Shown here: in pieces, positions 1-9,005 of the stretch
Layout: every line of letters begins with the position of its first letter
How positions within the stretch are numbered: the first letter of the stretch is position 1
Source of the DNA: Paenibacillus polysaccharolyticus
GTDB taxonomy: Bacteria > Bacillota > Bacilli > Paenibacillales > Paenibacillaceae
NCBI RefSeq assembly: GCF_900102085.1
Contig: NZ_FMVM01000003.1
Coordinates: 348,154 to 412,153, forward strand
Direction of reading: 5' to 3'
Length of the DNA stretch: 64,000 nt
Program-made: the position numbers and the translations under genes
Notes under the pieces: generated by a model
What the model was told of the DNA's origin: nothing
The model's database searches: none
Seen by the model: only the letters and a program-made list of their open reading frames with translations

Positions 1-828
1 TAGTGCAATTAGCAGATCATCATATGCATTCAATTCCTCTTGGTCTGCAAGAGGCTCCAGACTTGGAAAAGCCTGAATCTCGGCATAATCAATGACAGCA
101 TGCGCAGATTTGCCAATATGTTCATGAAGCAGACGACGAATGTCTTTCGCTGTAACGGCTGTTCCAATCTCCACCGACTCCTGTGCGGCGCGCAGTGCCT
201 GAGACAAGACCAAAGCTTCCTGACGTAGCTCTGCGCTCAAATAGACATTACGGGAGCTGAGCGCCAAACCGTCCTGCTCACGAACGATAGGACAAGGGAT
301 AATGTCCACTGGCATATTCAGATCATGTACCATTTGCTCAATAACGGCCACCTGCTGTGCATCCTTCATCCCAAAAAAGGCTTTCTGCGGTTGCACGATG
401 TTAAACAGTTTCGATACTACGGTAGTCACCCCGTTAAAATGTCCTGGCCGGGATGCGCCACATAAGCGCTCTGTAATCCCGGATACTGCAATCGTCGTTT
501 GCGTCGGCTGGGGATACATCTCTTCCACCGAGGGAATAAATACGATATCTACCCCTTCAGCACGAGCCGTTTCAAGATCGCGCTGTTCATCCCGCGGATA
601 ACTTTCAAAGTCTTCATTCGGGCCAAACTGTATCGGATTAACGAAGATGCTTAGAACAACGATGTGGCTCTGTTCTCTCGCTGCTTTCATCAGACTGGCA
701 TGGCCTTGATGAAGGTATCCCATGGTGGGCACCAGTCCAACGATCGTTTCTTCGGAATGGATCGCTTGCTTTTTTCGCATCAAGCTTAGTTCCCGTCTTA
801 ACTCTGTGATCGTGCGTATGACTTTCAT
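1..828 (-). CDS. panC: Pantothenate synthetase, C-terminus cut by window edge
   Basis: Joins pantoate and beta-alanine with ATP to make pantothenate in the cytoplasm. The first 276 residues are visible. The nucleotide-binding PTMGYLHQGH stretch is at residues 34-43 (HQGH is the HIGH-like motif), and LSSRNVYLS marks the later ATP/pantoate region. The family is usually 280-300 residues, so only the last ~10-20 are lost off the left edge. The ATG shares one base with the panB stop (TGATG), which indicates translational coupling. panD would be expected next, outside the window. Confidence 0.95.
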   Translation of the reverse strand, partial: MKVIRTITELRRELSLMRKKQAIHSEETIVGLVPTMGYLHQGHASLMKAAREQSHIVVLSIFVNPIQFGPNEDFESYPRDEQRDLETARAEGVDIVFIPSVEEMYPQPTQTTIAVSGITERLCGASRPGHFNGVTTVVSKLFNIVQPQKAFFGMKDAQQVAVIEQMVHDLNMPVDIIPCPIVREQDGLALSSRNVYLSAELRQEALVLSQALRAAQESVEIGTAVTAKDIRRLLHEHIGKSAHAVIDYAEIQAFPSLEPLADQEELNAYDDLLIAL

Positions 829-1700
829 CAGCGAATTTCCACCTTTTCTTTACGTTGTCCATACAATCCATCCAGCACGCCATCCGCTGCACTGAAAACA
901 TGCTCTTCGGCCGGGAAGGAACGATCCTTCACTTCTTTTACATACGTTTCAATACTGCTGCGAATCACACTTCCTACATCACCATAGGTTTTGACAAATC
1001 GTTTAGGCGTGTATGGTGAAGCATATTGAACCACATCATGAAAAACGAGCACTTGACCGTCACATCCCCGCCCTGCACCAATGCCAATGGTCGGAATCGA
1101 CAATTCCTTCGAGATTGCCTCGGCCACTTCTTCCGTCACGAGCTCGAGCACGATGCCGAAAGCCCCTGCGGCTTCAAGCGCTTTGGCTTCATCCATCAGA
1201 CGTTTGGCATCTGCTGCATCCTTGCCCTGAATCCGGTAACCACCGATCTGATTCACCGATTGTGGTGTTAATCCAATATGTCCGAGCACAGGCACACCCG
1301 CTTGCACAACAGCCTTGACTGTCTCTGCAATCTCAACGCCGCCTTCCATTTTGACCGCATGGGCATGACCTTCCTGCATCAAGCGACGAACACCTTTCAA
1401 TGTTTCATCAACGCTACCGTGATACGTCATAAAAGGCATATCTGCAACGATAAACGTGTGTTCCGCTCCACGCACAACCGACCGAGTGTGGTAGACCATA
1501 TCATCAATCGTGACTGGCAAAGTTGAGTTATAACCAAGGACAACATTACCTAAAGAGTCGCCCACCAAAATCATGTCAATGCCGGCTTCTTCGGCGAGCA
1601 GAGCAGTTGGATAGTCATAAGCTGTAATCATGCTAAGCGGGATGCCATCTTGCTTGTATTTTTTCATCTTCACAATGTTTAATGCTTGTTTGTTTGCCAT
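828..1700 (-). CDS. panB: 3-methyl-2-oxobutanoate hydroxymethyltransferase
   Basis: First committed step of pantoate synthesis: transfers a one-carbon unit from methylene-THF to ketoisovalerate. The protein has 290 residues, normal for PanB. It shows the metal/substrate motif VGDSLGNVVLGY from residue 46 and an IGIGAG segment in the second half. A strong Shine-Dalgarno (AAGGTGAGAGGGG) precedes the ATG. It is translationally coupled to panC. A terminator-like hairpin lies 40 bp upstream, between birA and panB, so panB either has its own promoter or is controlled by read-through of that leader. Confidence 0.96.
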   Translation of the reverse strand: MANKQALNIVKMKKYKQDGIPLSMITAYDYPTALLAEEAGIDMILVGDSLGNVVLGYNSTLPVTIDDMVYHTRSVVRGAEHTFIVADMPFMTYHGSVDETLKGVRRLMQEGHAHAVKMEGGVEIAETVKAVVQAGVPVLGHIGLTPQSVNQIGGYRIQGKDAADAKRLMDEAKALEAAGAFGIVLELVTEEVAEAISKELSIPTIGIGAGRGCDGQVLVFHDVVQYASPYTPKRFVKTYGDVGSVIRSSIETYVKEVKDRSFPAEEHVFSAADGVLDGLYGQRKEKVEIR

Positions 1701-1739
1701 TTGTCTTGTGCCCCTCTCACCTTTTCAATTAAACGCAAC

Positions 1740-1768
1740 AAAAAAACCTTTTAGTTTTCCACTAAAAA
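1740..1768 (-). terminator. Terminator-like hairpin just upstream of panB
   Basis: On the minus strand an ACTAAAA/TTTTAGT-type stem with a short loop is followed by seven T residues. It lies between birA and panB, about 40 bp before the panB start. It could end the birA transcript or act as an attenuator of panB. The stem is AT-rich, so strength is uncertain. Confidence 0.5.
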
Positions 1769-1914
1769 GTCCCGAAAAGTCAAAAAAGAGTCACTTGCGA
1801 TCGTCCCTTCTGTCTCGGTCCTCTTCGGCTCAGAGCAGAATCCAACAACACATTTGTTCTTATTCCATTTTTTCCTTGCTATTGCTGTCCTACTTGTCTA
1901 CGTAAAACGCATCA

Positions 1915-2003
1915 AGCAGAACTAAGGTTACTGCTCATCGGAGTGCAGCTCGGTCTTTACAGCCCGATACCGCCTCACGAAAACAGTATACCAAAGTTCT
2001 GCT
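1915..2003. repeat. Long imperfect inverted repeat in the birA-panB gap
   Basis: AGCAGAACT (1915-1923) and AGTTCTGCT (1995-2003) are perfectly complementary. Inward from them come a symmetric 2-nt mismatch and then GGT...ACTG against CAGT..ACC, giving an arm of about 18 nt around a loop of ~50 nt. The gap 1701-2053 holds no credible gene. It contains only this repeat and the hairpin at 1740-1768. Transcribed leftward it would form a structured leader for panB. I do not recognise it as a known riboswitch class. Confidence 0.5.
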
Positions 2004-2053
2004 CAAAGTTCACGTCTTATGTTCGAGATCATTCAAGAGTTTTCGACAAAATA

Positions 2054-3031
2054 TCAGCTTTTCCAAGTCACTTCGCCAGATATGATCAGTTCGCGTACCC
2101 CATCCTGCTTCTCAACTACCAGTGCTCCCGAAGAGTCCAGCCCTACAGCTGTTCCCTCAATCACACCGTGAGGATTGGTTACAGTCACCTTCCGATTTAA
2201 CGAAACGGACAACGCTTCCCATATTGAAGATATAACTCCAAATCCCTCTTTTTGATATAAAAAATAAAGATGTTCCATTTCCGTTAAAATAGCGGCTGCC
2301 AGCCCCGTCCGATCAATAGCTTGCCCTGTTTCAATCTGAATCGAGGTGGCAATCTGTTGCAAGTCTTCCGGATAATCCTGAGAATCGAAATTTACATCTA
2401 CGCCAATGCCCGCAATGCAATATCGAACCTGATGATCTTCCACCGCAGATTCAAGTAAAATGCCACATATCTTACGGTCATTAATCAACAAGTCATTCGG
2501 CCATTTGATGCCAGCCTCTGCACCAGTATAAGCTCGAATCGCTCGACATACAGCTACACCAGTCATAAGGGTAAGCTGGGGCGTATGTTGCAACGGTAAT
2601 TCGGGGCGTAGCAGCACGCTCATCCAGATCCCTTTTCCAGGAGGGGAGAACCACTTGCGGCCGAAACGCCCCCTGCCGCCAGTCTGTTCTTCAGCAAAAA
2701 CCACCGCGCCCTCACTCTCGCCCTCTTCTGCCAGCTTAAGAACATCAGCCTGTGTAGATGACGTTGAGGACAGCATGATCGCTTTACGGCCAAATGTCGT
2801 CGTCTTCAGAGCAAGTTGGAGAGCTGTCTCATCAATGCTTTCAGGTCTCGTGATCAGACGGTACCCTTTACGGGAAACGGCTTCAAACTCATAACCCATC
2901 TCCCGTAATTTATTGACATGTTTCCATACGGCGGTTCGGCTGATGGACAGATGCCGGCTAATCTCCTCGCCCGACACAAACTGTCCGTCAGCATGAAGTA
3001 ACATATGTAATAAGTCCTCATGCTTGGTCAT
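2054..3031 (-). CDS. birA: Biotin--protein ligase / biotin operon repressor
   Basis: Activates biotin to biotinyl-AMP and attaches it to carboxylases; the biotinyl-AMP form can repress biotin genes. The 325 residues include an N-terminal winged helix (about 1-60, EEISRHLSISRTAVWKHV). The catalytic loop GGRGRFGRKW is at 118-127, KWPND at 176-180, and a small C-terminal SH3-like domain follows. The intact DNA-binding domain makes it the bifunctional type. It overlaps the end of cca by 14 bases, so the two are co-transcribed. Confidence 0.96.
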   Translation of the reverse strand: MTKHEDLLHMLLHADGQFVSGEEISRHLSISRTAVWKHVNKLREMGYEFEAVSRKGYRLITRPESIDETALQLALKTTTFGRKAIMLSSTSSTQADVLKLAEEGESEGAVVFAEEQTGGRGRFGRKWFSPPGKGIWMSVLLRPELPLQHTPQLTLMTGVAVCRAIRAYTGAEAGIKWPNDLLINDRKICGILLESAVEDHQVRYCIAGIGVDVNFDSQDYPEDLQQIATSIQIETGQAIDRTGLAAAILTEMEHLYFLYQKEGFGVISSIWEALSVSLNRKVTVTNPHGVIEGTAVGLDSSGALVVEKQDGVRELIISGEVTWKS

Positions 3032-4319
3032 TCGCAGCCACCCGTTTCACTTCAGCACTTAGTGTTTCATACTGATTCTTTATATTTCCAATCGCCGTTT
3101 CCCTGAGCAGATGTTTCATGAGTTGTCCGAGCCAAGGTCCACCTTTGCGCTCCACTAATTGCAACACCTGTTCACCAGTGATTTCGAGTTCTTTTATTGC
3201 GTGGACTGGCATGGATCGGCTCCAGTCTGCCGCGAGAGTTTGAACTTTAACGAGTCGATCATGTGTCTGTTCAGAACCTTCACGCCACTGTTTCGGCAAT
3301 TGCTCTTGCAAGAGCAGCCAGTCGTTAGCCGCCTGAGCACCACAATGGAGTACGGACACAATCCAGTTTTCCCGCAGCCCTTGATCATCTTCGCACTGCT
3401 CCACAAAATCAGTCACCAGTTGCTCCATCTGAAGCACACCCGTAATTCGAACACGTTGTTCGTTGGAAAATGTCCACAGCCGCAATAACTTGTCTGCTTC
3501 TTCCCGGTTGTATCCACCAGCCAGCAACACACACGACCATCGAAGCAACACATGTTCTCCTGCCAAATGTTGCAAGCCAGTTAACAAATCTTTATTAAAC
3601 CTGGAAGAATCCACTGGTGCTTTGACATATTCTAGCGCTCTGCTGCGAAATAACAATTCCAATCCTTTGAGCGGATGAGGACCTGCCATCATTTTTACCA
3701 TCTCGGTACGAACACGTTCCATCGCAATATGCCGGAGCAGTTCGCGTTGATCAACGAGTCCCTTCCATGTATTGTACGCAATCCTGAAATTAAAGACGGA
3801 AGCGAACCGAACGCAGCGCAACATACGCAGAGCATCCTCACCAAAACGCTCAACCGCCAGGCCTACACAACGCACAAGCTCTTGTTTAATATCAACTTGT
3901 CCGCCAAAAGGATCAACTATAGCTCCCTTCACGTCCATTGCAAGAGCATTCATGGTGAAATCACGCCGCTCTAAATCTTCCTTGATGTCTTGAACAAACT
4001 GCACTGCTGCAGGCCTGCGATTATCCTTATATTCCGACTCTGTCCGAAAGGTCGTCACTTCAAAGTAATAGCCGCCAGAGCGGACCGTCACAGTCCCATG
4101 CTGTAATCCCGTAGGAATACAATCATCAAAGAGAGCCATAACTTGCTCGGGAGAAGCAGAGGTCGTAATGTCCATGTCGTCCACGGCACGCCCCAATATT
4201 TCATCCCGAACACAGCCGCCAACCCAATAAGCCTCGAAGCTATGTTCATTTAATCGAGTAAGGACATTCTCACTTTGTTTTGCCATTTCATCATCTGCTT
4301 GTGTCCATTGAACCACCAC
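3018..4319 (-). CDS. cca: CCA-adding tRNA nucleotidyltransferase
   Basis: Adds or repairs the 3' CCA end of tRNAs. It is a class II enzyme of 433 residues. The head has GGCVRDEILGR at 34-44 and the metal-binding DMD at 48-50, then the RRDFTMNALA segment and an RFGEDALRMLR neck motif. The start is GTG, preceded by AGAGGTG. It lies between bshA and birA as in B. subtilis and overlaps birA at its 3' end. The C-terminal tail domain is diverged, as is normal for Firmicute enzymes. Confidence 0.96.
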   Translation of the reverse strand: MVVQWTQADDEMAKQSENVLTRLNEHSFEAYWVGGCVRDEILGRAVDDMDITTSASPEQVMALFDDCIPTGLQHGTVTVRSGGYYFEVTTFRTESEYKDNRRPAAVQFVQDIKEDLERRDFTMNALAMDVKGAIVDPFGGQVDIKQELVRCVGLAVERFGEDALRMLRCVRFASVFNFRIAYNTWKGLVDQRELLRHIAMERVRTEMVKMMAGPHPLKGLELLFRSRALEYVKAPVDSSRFNKDLLTGLQHLAGEHVLLRWSCVLLAGGYNREEADKLLRLWTFSNEQRVRITGVLQMEQLVTDFVEQCEDDQGLRENWIVSVLHCGAQAANDWLLLQEQLPKQWREGSEQTHDRLVKVQTLAADWSRSMPVHAIKELEITGEQVLQLVERKGGPWLGQLMKHLLRETAIGNIKNQYETLSAEVKRVAANDQA

Positions 4320-4357
4320 ATATCACCTCTTCTCTTGCCAGTTGTGGTTCCCCACAC

Positions 4358-5518
4358 TTAACCGCAAACGGGATTGAGACTGGGGATTTCTCTTCCAAGC
4401 ACACGATAATATATCTTTTCATATTCCTGCCGAATGGAGTCATTGCAGAAATCATGATGTGCACGATGAAGGCAAGCCTCCCGGATATCGGCAGCCAAAC
4501 GCTCATTCGTCAGAAGACGAATCGCATTCTCAGCCATAGATTGGGTATCCCCGATCGGAGAGAGGAATCCTGTTTTCCCATGCAATACTAGTTCCGGAAT
4601 ACCGCCAGCCTGCGAACCAATCGTAGGCACACCACATGCCATCGCTTCAAGTGCTACCAGACCAAAGCTCTCTTTCTCGGATGGAAGCATTAAAATGTCG
4701 GCCATTGATATCACCTGAGCCACATCATCCTGTCTGCCCAGGAAATGAACCTTTTCACTCAAGCCCAGTTCTTTAATTTTACACTGAATTTTGGGCAAGT
4801 CTGGGCCTTCACCCACAAACAACAACTTCGCGGGAACCTGCTCCTGAACTTGACGGAATACTTCCACTACGTCTTGTGTTCGCTTGACTGGACGAAAGTT
4901 CGAGATGTGCATCAGTATTTTTTCATGAGGGGCAGCATAATCACGTCGCAGACTCGCTGCATCTCTTGGATAATAAACACGTTTATCAATAAAATTATAG
5001 GTCAGGTCAATCGGACGCTGAATATCCAGTAGTTCAACCGTCTCCCGAATCAAATCCTGAGAAACAGCTGTTACCGCATCACTTTCATTGATCGCAAGAC
5101 GGATCAGATCTTTCAACGATTCATCCTGAGCAAGTACCGTAATATCCGTCCCATGCAGGGTTGTAACCACTTTCAGATTGTCTCCGACCATCTGTTTGGC
5201 TAGAAATGCACATACCGCATGCGGTACAGCATAATGCACATGTAGCAAGTCTAGCTGTTGAGCCTTTGCCACCTGAGCCATCTTGGTTGCTAAAGACAGG
5301 TCATACGGAGGATACCGAAACACGTAATAATCGTTAACCTCTACTTCATGATAAAAGATATTCTTCTGAAACTTTCCTAATCTGAACGGAATGCTGTTCG
5401 CAATAAAATGAACCTGATGTCCCTGTTCGGCCAGCAATTTGCCGAGTTCCGTTGCGACAACCCCGGATCCTCCGAGGGACGGATAACAGGTGATTCCGAT
5501 TTTTAGCTTTTGATCCAT
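4358..5518 (-). CDS. bshA: N-acetylglucosaminyl-malate synthase, bacillithiol step 1
   Basis: GT4 glycosyltransferase that joins GlcNAc from UDP-GlcNAc to L-malate, the first step of bacillithiol synthesis. I chose the ATG at 5518 (MDQKLKIGITCYPS, 386 residues) because AAAGGAG lies 11 nt upstream. A longer frame to 5590 lacks a Shine-Dalgarno. GSGVVATELG near the N-terminus, NFRPVKRT mid-protein, and the donor-site EKESFGLVALEAM (E-x7-E) support the call. bshB1 lies upstream across a structured 338-bp gap, so both early bacillithiol genes are together. Confidence 0.95.
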   Translation of the reverse strand: MDQKLKIGITCYPSLGGSGVVATELGKLLAEQGHQVHFIANSIPFRLGKFQKNIFYHEVEVNDYYVFRYPPYDLSLATKMAQVAKAQQLDLLHVHYAVPHAVCAFLAKQMVGDNLKVVTTLHGTDITVLAQDESLKDLIRLAINESDAVTAVSQDLIRETVELLDIQRPIDLTYNFIDKRVYYPRDAASLRRDYAAPHEKILMHISNFRPVKRTQDVVEVFRQVQEQVPAKLLFVGEGPDLPKIQCKIKELGLSEKVHFLGRQDDVAQVISMADILMLPSEKESFGLVALEAMACGVPTIGSQAGGIPELVLHGKTGFLSPIGDTQSMAENAIRLLTNERLAADIREACLHRAHHDFCNDSIRQEYEKIYYRVLGREIPSLNPVCG

Positions 5519-5639
5519 CGGGTTGGACGCTCCTTTGATCTCCCGCATATTGCAGGTTGATATCATGCAACGGAAATTGATTGATGTCATGATTTGTTTA
5601 TGGTCTGTTTATATAACTAGACCTATTATAATTCACACG

Positions 5640-5830
5640 TCCACTCCGATGAAAGAATTACCTGCTAATCGCTGTTATCCCCAGATTTTTTGGATTCCCT
5701 TTTGCTAAAGGGGAAAATCCGGTGATGAGCCTATGCTTACAAAGTAGCTTTCTTTCAGGAAGCTTTTAGGCGAGCGCTTCGCTTTTTCAGGTATTTTCTG
5801 TCCTCTCCGTTCAAGTGTGAATATATGGTT
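5640..5830. repeat. Structured intergenic element between bshB1 and bshA
   Basis: The 338-bp gap 5519-5856 holds no credible ORF but several nested inverted repeats. These are CCCTTT-tgct-AAAGGG flanked by GGAT/ATCC, an AGCTT...AAGCT hairpin, and GCGA...TCGC. The layout resembles the short multicopy structured repeats common between Paenibacillus genes. That link is from memory and needs a genome self-comparison. On the minus strand TTATAAT near 5628-5634 could be a -10 box for bshA, without a clear -35. Confidence 0.4.
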
Positions 5831-5856
5831 CTATCTATATACAGAGGTAGCGCCGT

Positions 5857-6546
5857 TTAGACGCCAAACTGTTTCACTACATAAGGCGTTATCGTTGCAA
5901 ATCCTTCTGCAAACGGGATTAAGCTACGTTGTCCAAGTAAGGAATCACGTGCCCTCACTCGTTCGATATAACCTTGATTCAGCGGTGTAGATACGATGCC
6001 TGCACCCTGCTCGAACTGAGATCGATAACAGCGAAGCGAGGCTTCCTTTTGTTCATAGTGTTCCGTAATATCCACAATCAAATCCGTAGGACCGATATCG
6101 TTGATAAAGTAAAAATAAGTTTCCTTCACTTGTACAGCTGGCATGTCCGGCATATAATTTCGAAGCTTCGCGTTAAATACCGCTTCTTGCACGAGTTTGC
6201 TACACATAATATGATCGGGATGCCGATCCTCCCAGTAAGGTGCAAAAACAATTCGAGGTGCATGTCTGCGAATCTCAGCGGTAACCGCTTCTACATGTTC
6301 TGGTGTAACATACAGCCCCCGGTCAGGTAATTCGAGATTTGTTCGACACGAAAGACCGAGGACGCGTGAGGCTTGCTCCGCTTCCTCGGTTCTACGCTCC
6401 ACGGTGCCATTGGAGGACATCTCGGCACGAGTCAGGTCACATACGCCTACCTTTAACCCGGCAGCCGTATGTTTCGCAATCGTTCCAGCCATGCCAATCT
6501 CGGCATCGTCCGCATGTGCACCGAAGATAAGAATATCTAGACTCAT
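5857..6546 (-). CDS. bshB1: Bacillithiol biosynthesis deacetylase BshB1
   Basis: LmbE/PIG-L type zinc hydrolase that removes acetate from GlcNAc-malate. The 229 residues carry the zinc motif AHADD at 10-14 and DRHPDH at 107-112, in the family's normal places. It overlaps the 3' end of mgsA by four bases and precedes bshA in the transcription order. N-acetylglucosamine-malate is the expected substrate from the bshA context. A general LmbE deacetylase of unknown substrate is the alternative. Confidence 0.93.
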   Translation of the reverse strand: MSLDILIFGAHADDAEIGMAGTIAKHTAAGLKVGVCDLTRAEMSSNGTVERRTEEAEQASRVLGLSCRTNLELPDRGLYVTPEHVEAVTAEIRRHAPRIVFAPYWEDRHPDHIMCSKLVQEAVFNAKLRNYMPDMPAVQVKETYFYFINDIGPTDLIVDITEHYEQKEASLRCYRSQFEQGAGIVSTPLNQGYIERVRARDSLLGQRSLIPFAEGFATITPYVVKQFGV

Positions 6547-6983
6547 TGAGAGTCACCTGTATTCAATCCAGCGTCCGGCTTATACTTATGTACGAGTTCC
6601 CTCCAGGCAAAATCGCCGCGGTCAAGAGCTTTAACAAGGATCTCGGCTGTTGCAATATTGGTAGCCAGTGGAATGCCCTGAACATCGCACAGGCGAAGCA
6701 GTGCATTAATGTCCGGCTCATGGGGTTGTGCCATTAACGGATCACGAAGGAAAATGATCAGATCCATCTCGTTTTGTGCAACCAACGCTCCAATCTGTTG
6801 GTCTCCCCCAAGTGGCCCTGATTCAAAACGATGAATCTGCAGGGATGTACCTTCCATAATACGAAGACCTGTCGTACCTGTTGAATATAATTGATGGTCT
6901 GTAAACACAGGCTCATAGGCCGTAACGAAGTTTACCATTTCTTCTTTTTTACGATCGTGGGCAATAAATGCGATTTTCAACAT
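6543..6983 (-). CDS. mgsA: Methylglyoxal synthase
   Basis: Converts dihydroxyacetone phosphate to methylglyoxal and phosphate as a glycolytic bypass. Bacillithiol is used in methylglyoxal detoxification, so the link to bshB1 and bshA makes sense. It shows the phosphate site STGTTG, the catalytic [11 protein letters not shown] stretch and [16 protein letters not shown] chose the ATG at 6983 (146 residues); a TTG at 6995 sits almost on top of the AAAGGAG. It ends by overlapping bshB1. Confidence 0.95.
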   Translation of the reverse strand: MLKIAFIAHDRKKEEMVNFVTAYEPVFTDHQLYSTGTTGLRIMEGTSLQIHRFESGPLGGDQQIGALVAQNEMDLIIFLRDPLMAQPHEPDINALLRLCDVQGIPLATNIATAEILVKALDRGDFAWRELVHKYKPDAGLNTGDSQ

Positions 6984-7001
6984 GACAATCTTCAATCTCC
7001 T

Positions 7002-7805
7002 TTAGTCGATAAAGTGGTCAAAGCCGTAAACGAGTCCTGTATATTCCATCACCTTTTGTACACCGATCTTGACTCCTGGCATATAACCAGCACGCTCATA
7101 TGAATCATGACGAATTTTCAGCGACTGTCCGTAATCGCCAAATACAACTTCCTGCTGTGCGAATACACCTGGCAAACGCACGCTGTGAATGCGGAATCCG
7201 TTATAATATCCACCACGTGCACCCTCAATCGTTTCTTCTTCGTTCGGATTGCCTTGACGAATTTCTTCACGATTGGCTGCAATCAATTCAGCTGTTTTGA
7301 TCGCTGTTCCTGAAGGTGCATCCAGCTTCTGATCGCCATGGTATTCAATGATCTCTACGTTAGGCATATGTTTGGCTGCCTGTGCTGCAAAACGCATCAT
7401 AAGGATGGCTCCAATCGAGAAGTTAGGCGCGATCAGTCCGCCAATACCTTTCTCCTGGCATTGCTTGTCCAACTGTTCAATCTGCTCCGGCGTAAAGCCG
7501 GTAACACCCATGACGGGTCTTACGCCATGGCGGATAGCAATCTCTGTATGAGCAAAAGCAAATTGAGGCACTGTAAAGTCAACCATGACCTGTGGTTTGG
7601 TTTCAGCAAAAGCCATCTCGATATCATCGGTTACCAATACGCCACACTCTGGCAGTCCTACCAGCGTTCCTGCATCCGTGCCTGCTCCGGAGCGGTTGAC
7701 AGCGGCTGCAAGTTCCAAATCCGGGTCTTGCAGTACCAGTTTCACAACTTCACGGCCCATTCGTCCAGCCGCTCCGATCACGGCAACTCTTATCACTTCA
7801 CTCAT
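7002..7805 (-). CDS. dapB: 4-hydroxy-tetrahydrodipicolinate reductase
   Basis: NAD(P)H-dependent second step of the diaminopimelate/lysine branch, feeding peptidoglycan and spore dipicolinate. The 267 residues show the Rossmann GAAGRMGREV near residue 11 and the substrate motif KLDAPSGTA. The segment just before it reads EYHGDQK, where most DapB proteins have two adjacent histidines; the second is glycine here. It is followed at 18 bp by mgsA, as in B. subtilis. Confidence 0.95.
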   Translation of the reverse strand: MSEVIRVAVIGAAGRMGREVVKLVLQDPDLELAAAVNRSGAGTDAGTLVGLPECGVLVTDDIEMAFAETKPQVMVDFTVPQFAFAHTEIAIRHGVRPVMGVTGFTPEQIEQLDKQCQEKGIGGLIAPNFSIGAILMMRFAAQAAKHMPNVEIIEYHGDQKLDAPSGTAIKTAELIAANREEIRQGNPNEEETIEGARGGYYNGFRIHSVRLPGVFAQQEVVFGDYGQSLKIRHDSYERAGYMPGVKIGVQKVMEYTGLVYGFDHFID

Positions 7806-7905
7806 CTTGGCTGCATCTCCTTCACTATGTTAGTTCATCTAGTCGTGTTAACCCATGCATCTCATCCAGTCTGTATTTATTATAACACTCGACTGTGAAT
7901 ATCAA

Positions 7906-8430
7906 TTACTGCATCGATTTCAACCGTTGCTTCGTTTGTTGTAACATCTGATACAACTGCCTGTTCTGCGGATCAAGCACAATTGCATCCTGTAACACCT
8001 GAAGGGCACTTTCGTATTCGTTCAGATCGCTGTGAGCAAGAGCCAGCATCACATGTGCCTCCACAGACAGTGGATCCAGCCTAATGGCTTCTTTAAGAAG
8101 TTGGGAAGCCTCGACATATGGCTTGCTTGATTCTGTTCCAGCCTGCTCAAGCAGTAATTTGGCTCTAACTGTAAGTTGCTTCGCTTCAAGTGTCTGCAGA
8201 TGAAGCACATATTCTTCGGCACCTTCGGATAGTTCCACCGCCTTGCGGGCATATTCGAGTGCAGGAAGCAAATGTTTGCTTCGGGCGTGCGTTATGGAAC
8301 AGCGATAATATAACTCGGCATGCTCCGGGTGAGCATGAATAGCCGCTTCGAACCAGCGAATGGCTTGCTCAAAATCATTTTGCAATATACAGCGGTAAGC
8401 CTGCTGCATATAATCTTCCGGTTTCATCAT
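7906..8430 (-). CDS. Tetratricopeptide-repeat protein
   Basis: Predicted cytoplasmic TPR scaffold of about 175 residues. Repeats are visible as YRCILQNDFEQAIRWFEAAI, the AHPEHAELYYRC segment and ALQVLQDAIVLDPQNRQLY. I chose the ATG at 8430 because GGAGGG lies 8 nt upstream; a longer frame to 8505 has no such site. It is inserted between the MazG-like gene and dapB, which are adjacent in B. subtilis. No partner can be named. Confidence 0.8.
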   Translation of the reverse strand: MMKPEDYMQQAYRCILQNDFEQAIRWFEAAIHAHPEHAELYYRCSITHARSKHLLPALEYARKAVELSEGAEEYVLHLQTLEAKQLTVRAKLLLEQAGTESSKPYVEASQLLKEAIRLDPLSVEAHVMLALAHSDLNEYESALQVLQDAIVLDPQNRQLYQMLQQTKQRLKSMQ

Positions 8431-8480
8431 CAAGCTGACCCTCCCCGTGCGGGTGATGGTACAGCATATGTAATCTACGC

Positions 8481-8810
8481 CTAATCGGTGTTTTTTGGAG
8501 TCCACCGATTTGCGTCGCGGGTATTAAATTTATGCATAACTTTGTCATGCGCTTCAGCCAGATCAATACCGAGCGAGTTTGCAAAGCAGATAGTGATAAA
8601 TAAAATATCACCAAGTTCAAGTTCAATTGAATTGGCAGCTTCGGAAGCTTTCTTCGGTTTCTCTCCGAACTCGTGATTCACTTCACGGGCAAGCTCTCCA
8701 ACCTCTTCAGACATCCGGGCCAGCATGGCCAGAGGACTGAAATATCCCTCTTTAAATTGAGAAATATAGAGGTCAACCTCACGCTGCATTTCCGCCATAC
8801 TTTTCTCCAT
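8481..8810 (-). CDS. ypjD: MazG-like nucleotide pyrophosphohydrolase
   Basis: Small all-alpha NTP pyrophosphatase family protein of 109 residues. The Mg-binding signature is present as EEVGE at 35-39 and ELGD at 65-68. Such enzymes hydrolyse (d)NTPs to monophosphates and are thought to clean nucleotide pools. AGAAGGAG lies 11 nt before the ATG. Position and size match B. subtilis ypjD, which heads the same cluster. Confidence 0.9.
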   Translation of the reverse strand: MEKSMAEMQREVDLYISQFKEGYFSPLAMLARMSEEVGELAREVNHEFGEKPKKASEAANSIELELGDILFITICFANSLGIDLAEAHDKVMHKFNTRDANRWTPKNTD

Positions 8811-9005
8811 GAGAGCAGGTTCTCCTTCTATTCTGATGTCGTGTTTGTTCCTAATAATATCAGTTATTGATGTTTACTTCCACCATCCTACGGTACAAAT
8901 CATGATTAATGTCCGGCATAATCATTTTTAAAGACTATAGAAACAGGTATACTAAGATGGGAATGATGACTTCCTCATTCTAATTCAAGTACAGAGAGGG
9001 ATCTT

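Noticed and set aside
1630..2200. Plus-strand ORFs in the birA-panB gap
   Set aside because: They are antisense extensions over panB and birA with no Shine-Dalgarno; the gap behaves as a leader.
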